A stretch of DNA of 64,000 nt from Sulfobacillus thermosulfidooxidans (GTDB taxonomy: Bacteria; Bacillota; Sulfobacillia; Sulfobacillales; Sulfobacillaceae). Location: the NCBI RefSeq assembly GCF_001280565.1, contig NZ_LGRO01000002.1, positions 1 to 64,000 of the forward strand. The letters are read 5' to 3'. Position 1 is the stretch's first letter. Each line of letters starts with the position of its first letter. The notes beneath the pieces are model-generated. The model was not told where the DNA came from, did no database searches, and saw nothing but the letters and a program-made list of their open reading frames with translations. The translations under genes were made by a program, and so were the position numbers. Positions 61,070 through 64,000 of the stretch are shown piece after piece.

Positions 61070-63202
61070 TTAGAGATAGGTTTCAAAAAACTCGCTGCGC
61101 TTTCTCGCAATGCTATAAAGCACGTCATAGCCTCGCGGCATATGTCGCGTTTTTGGTAAGGCCAGTAGCGAAAAGTCTTTGTGAGCAGCGACCAATGCAT
61201 CAACTAATAGAGCCGTATGCCGGAAATGAACATTTTCGTCGATCATCCCGTGAATGATGAGTAATTTTCCTTCGAGTTCGGGCACAAAATTGAGAACAGA
61301 AGCTTGCTCATAGCCCGCATGATTCGTCTCGTCAGTCCCCATATACCGTTCCGTATAAGCTGTATCATACAGCCTGAAATCGGTTACAGGAGCTCCTGCT
61401 ACTCCTACCTTAAACACATGCGGAGCTTTCATGAGCGCCGTTAACGTCATATATCCCCCATAACTCCATCCATAAATCCCGACCCGAGCGGGATCCGTGG
61501 GATAGTGTTGATGAATCCAGTTCAAAGCCTGAATTTGATCATCGAGTTCAATAGTCCCAAAGCGGTGAAACAAAGCCTGTTCAAACGCCTTTCCGCGGTT
61601 GGCACTTCCCCGGTTATCCACTTTAATAACGAAATATCCCTTTTGAGCAAAATATTGCGCTTGCAGATCCACGGTTAATGCCCAGGTATTGGTGACCAGC
61701 TGCGCATGGGGTCCTCCATACACCGAAACAATCACGGGTGCTTTGATATGGGGTTCAATATGCTCAGGTTGGTAAACCGCCCCGTATAGTGTGGTGCCAT
61801 CTTCCATGTCAATCGTCACTAGTTCTGGCGGCTTAACATGAAGTGTTTTGGCATCTACAGGGGCATTACCGATAAGGATTGGTTTCGTAACATGAGAGTC
61901 ACCGAGACGTGTTAGTAGCGTCCGCGTACTCATCGATAAAGAAGAGACCTGATCAATTATCCACCGAAAATCAGACGAAACTACTGCCTTATGGATACCC
62001 GGCTCCTCACTCAAACGCGTCATTTCACCCGACAAGAGATCCACTTGATAGATATGCCGTTCGAGTGGTGATTCTTTAGTGGCTTGAATGATTACAGATT
62101 GTTCATCGGGGCTCACCCCAACAATTTCCGTAACCATCCACGGGCCCTTGGTAATCCACCGGAGCTGAGAATCCCGGCTTCGAATCACAACATGGCGAAA
62201 GCCATCAGGGTTGTTTTCACTGGTTGTTAAAATGTCGCCCGAGTGCAAGACGAAAAGGTCATGGGTAATATTAATCCAATCGGGCGCGGTTTCGGTCCAC
62301 AACACATACCGTGAATGGTTTACCGGATTATAGCCCAAAACGATCAAACTTTTTTGGTCTCGCGTCAAAATTTGCACAATCATTTCCTGATCGGTATGCC
62401 AATGCACGTCAATTAAATAGCATTCGCCAAATTCTTCCCAGGTAATCCACTGAACCTCTCCCCCTACGAGGGGCATTACACCAAGACGGGTCACTGCGTT
62501 GGCTTGTCCGACAAAAGGATAGGCATGCTGTTCCAAGAACACCGGATCCTCTGCCACGTGTGCAATCGTATAGGGTGGAATGCTAGCCGTATTGACTTCT
62601 TCAAAGGCGATCCAGGTCTCTTCAGGACTGACAAAAAAGCCGTGGGCACGATCAAACTCTTCTTGGGCCACATATTCGGCGACACCATAATGGATTTGGG
62701 GATCTTCCGACAGCATAAGGGGACGTTCTTGACGCGTCTTGACATCAAAGACCCAAAGAGAGCCATCGCGCACAAACACGATTCTTTGCGCCCGTGGGGT
62801 TAAATATGGATCCTCGACACCCTGTAATTGTTCAATGACATCCCTTTCCATGGTTTTGACATTAAGAATTTCTAATGAGGACGAGTGGGGGATTAACACA
62901 TTGTCCGACGCTTGATGTGCGAACTGATATGTGGTAATGCCTTCCCACGGTATGCGTTGGCGTTCCCGCCGCAATTCCTCCTCCAATGTGCGCGTCTTGG
63001 AGGACCCCTCTCCCGCCAACTGACGCTGTTCTTGGTTGGCTAAATCCAAAGCCCATAAGGACAGTTGAGCAGATCCTGAAGGACTGTATAAATATGTTAG
63101 CAAGGTATTGTCCGGGCTAAAACGTAATTGAATAGGAAATTGCATGCCGGGTGCAGGAATCGAGGCGATACGCTCCCATGTAATATGTTCCAAGGTTTGC
63201 AC
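61070..63202 (-). CDS. Prolyl oligopeptidase family S9, dipeptidyl-peptidase-IV-like
   Basis: 710 residues. An N-terminal beta-propeller (to about 450) has the DPP-IV marker YVAQEEFDR (Glu181, Glu182), which binds the substrate N-terminus in aminopeptidases of this group. The alpha/beta hydrolase domain carries Ser580 (GWSYGGYM), Asp655 (IIHGMIDENVHF) and His687 (KTRHMPRG). There is no signal peptide, so it acts in the cytoplasm on imported peptides, for example sedolisin products. GTG start ten bases after AAGGGAG. Confidence 0.9.
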   Translation of the reverse strand: MQTLEHITWERIASIPAPGMQFPIQLRFSPDNTLLTYLYSPSGSAQLSLWALDLANQEQRQLAGEGSSKTRTLEEELRRERQRIPWEGITTYQFAHQASDNVLIPHSSSLEILNVKTMERDVIEQLQGVEDPYLTPRAQRIVFVRDGSLWVFDVKTRQERPLMLSEDPQIHYGVAEYVAQEEFDRAHGFFVSPEETWIAFEEVNTASIPPYTIAHVAEDPVFLEQHAYPFVGQANAVTRLGVMPLVGGEVQWITWEEFGECYLIDVHWHTDQEMIVQILTRDQKSLIVLGYNPVNHSRYVLWTETAPDWINITHDLFVLHSGDILTTSENNPDGFRHVVIRSRDSQLRWITKGPWMVTEIVGVSPDEQSVIIQATKESPLERHIYQVDLLSGEMTRLSEEPGIHKAVVSSDFRWIIDQVSSLSMSTRTLLTRLGDSHVTKPILIGNAPVDAKTLHVKPPELVTIDMEDGTTLYGAVYQPEHIEPHIKAPVIVSVYGGPHAQLVTNTWALTVDLQAQYFAQKGYFVIKVDNRGSANRGKAFEQALFHRFGTIELDDQIQALNWIHQHYPTDPARVGIYGWSYGGYMTLTALMKAPHVFKVGVAGAPVTDFRLYDTAYTERYMGTDETNHAGYEQASVLNFVPELEGKLLIIHGMIDENVHFRHTALLVDALVAAHKDFSLLALPKTRHMPRGYDVLYSIARKRSEFFETYL

Positions 63203-63595
63203 GTCGGTAAGGCTCCCTTCTCTTGTCTCTTGGTGTTCAACGTGGTCTTCTCACGATGTACAAAAAGATGAGGTCTAATCCCGTCAAATATCATCTCTTC
63301 GTCATTATAGAATGCGAAATAACAAATCGAAAGAATAGCATGGGAGAACTTGCTTGCCAGAACCTGTCTTAATGTTTTATCGTGCTTTTATGAAACGGTG
63401 CGGGTGGAAGGGGTTCGAACCATACCCCAAATGCTTGTCGTGGACGAGTTCAAATGCGCTGAACCGACATATCGTGGGGAAGCACGGGCCGAAACGTGAT
63501 GGACTTCGATTAGGTTCTGCCAGTCAAACGTGGTATAACCCGCATCGCGCCGTCACAGTTCTAAAGAAACTAAACAGATAAGGAGTTTTGCCTAC
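63203..63595. other. Intergenic region between divergent genes
   Basis: 390 bp. A T-arm-like GGGGTTCGAACC at about 63408-63420 does not extend to a tRNA fold. A 75-codon plus frame at 63354-63581 lacks a ribosome site. AAGGAG at 63579-63584 is the ribosome site of the next gene. Confidence 0.5.
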
Positions 63596-64000
63596 ATGGC
63601 GATTGTATGGAGTTTTGTTGGCAGCATTGTAGCGTTTCTTAGCGTGTGGGCCATTCTCCAACGTTCTGAACATATTACCCTGCATGTCCCAAGTCCACGC
63701 CCATCTCCTAGGGCATTGATCCGTCTTTTAATTTTGATCTTCATCATGGCTTTTATCGAAGAAGGTATCTTCCGTTGGCTCTTGATTGGTGAAGGACATC
63801 GCTTCATCGGTTTAGGTCCGGCCTTTGCCCTCTCCGTCATACTATTTACCTGGGCACACCGACACAACGGGCCCTTGTCATTTTTGGCGACCATTAATCT
63901 GGTTCTGGTCGGCTTAATTTTAGGCGTCATTTTCTGGTGGTGGGGATTTTTGTCAGCCGTTGCCGCCCATTTTGGATGGAACGCCATGGAATGGCTAACA
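63596..64000 (+). CDS. CPBP-family intramembrane metalloprotease (C-terminus beyond window edge)
   Basis: The frame from the ATG at 63596 (ten bases after AAGGAG) runs open to the right edge, 135 codons seen. Membrane segments include MAIVWSFVGSIVAFLSVWAI and ALIRLLILIFIMAFIE. The family motifs are present: FIEEGIFRWLL (E-E-x-x-x-R), FTWAHRHN (His) and AAHFGWNAMEW (His-x-x-x-N). Members process peptides or prenylated proteins in the membrane; the role here is unknown. Confidence 0.82.
   Translation, partial: MAIVWSFVGSIVAFLSVWAILQRSEHITLHVPSPRPSPRALIRLLILIFIMAFIEEGIFRWLLIGEGHRFIGLGPAFALSVILFTWAHRHNGPLSFLATINLVLVGLILGVIFWWWGFLSAVAAHFGWNAMEWLT

Noticed and set aside
63395-63470. tRNA gene suggested by GGGGTTCGAACC
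   Set aside because: The flanking bases do not form a T-stem, anticodon arm or acceptor stem on either strand.

Overview
The window looks like chromosomal DNA of a moderately thermophilic, acid-living Gram-positive bacterium, most likely a Sulfobacillus-type Firmicute. The reasons are a secreted sedolisin (acid-active serine-carboxyl protease), sulfur-linked genes (a molybdopterin oxidoreductase complex, a DsrE-like protein, two TauE/SafE-type permeases), two cupredoxin-like proteins, a T-box leader, strong GGAGG-type ribosome sites and mid-range GC. The genus is an inference; no rRNA or marker tree was available.

Layout. 1-2.8 kb: nested insertion sequences (IS21-type in an IS1634-type transposase, itself abutting an IS607-type recombinase that lacks tnpB). 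3-11.2 kb: single genes (CMP-kinase-like, sedolisin, MazG-like pyrophosphohydrolase, acyl-CoA synthetase, GNAT, acyl-ACP desaturase, DUF2268 metalloprotease) and a decayed nucleotidyltransferase. 12-19 kb: T-box-controlled archaeal-type aspartyl-tRNA synthetase, an orphan peptide-binding lipoprotein and two MFS exporters. 19.1-23.6 kb: a three-gene molybdopterin oxidoreductase operon without a Tat signal. 24-30 kb: a cupredoxin-like lipoprotein, small proteins, a degenerate stretch, a GC-rich FAD oxidase that looks acquired, and a hydroxyacid dehydrogenase. 30.6-34.2 kb: a heterodimeric ABC exporter. 35-41.4 kb: YgjP-type peptidase, AI-2E permease, TauE/SafE permease, and a GAF histidine kinase/NarL regulator pair facing a DsrE-like gene. 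41.6-44.3 kb: a gene graveyard with a frameshifted toxin, an ORF with an early TGA and an IS3 fragment. 44.3-53.4 kb: PaiB-like, K+ channel, the ATP-grasp/alpha-E/transglutaminase operon, LysE exporter, cupredoxin-like, second TauE/SafE, J-domain protein and methyltransferase. 53.4-56.4 kb: an HTH-TPR regulator divergent from a 41-residue exported-type peptide gene, flanked by a LemA-like protein and an HtpX-like protease. 56.8-60.7 kb: a split PEP-synthase/rifampin-phosphotransferase-like pair coupled to an MFS exporter. 61-64 kb: a DPP-IV-like peptidase and the start of a CPBP protease.

The strongest candidate for an undescribed system is 53.4-56.4 kb. It has the parts of an RRNPP-type peptide signalling cassette: an XRE-HTH plus TPR receptor, a divergent short secreted-type peptide, an inverted repeat and three contiguous 11-bp repeats in the shared intergenic region, and a hairpin between ribosome site and start codon. 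The split phosphotransferase-MFS operon and the ATP-grasp/alpha-E/transglutaminase operon are the next most interesting. Several genes here are shorter than 60 codons and were found by reading the sequence for ribosome sites.
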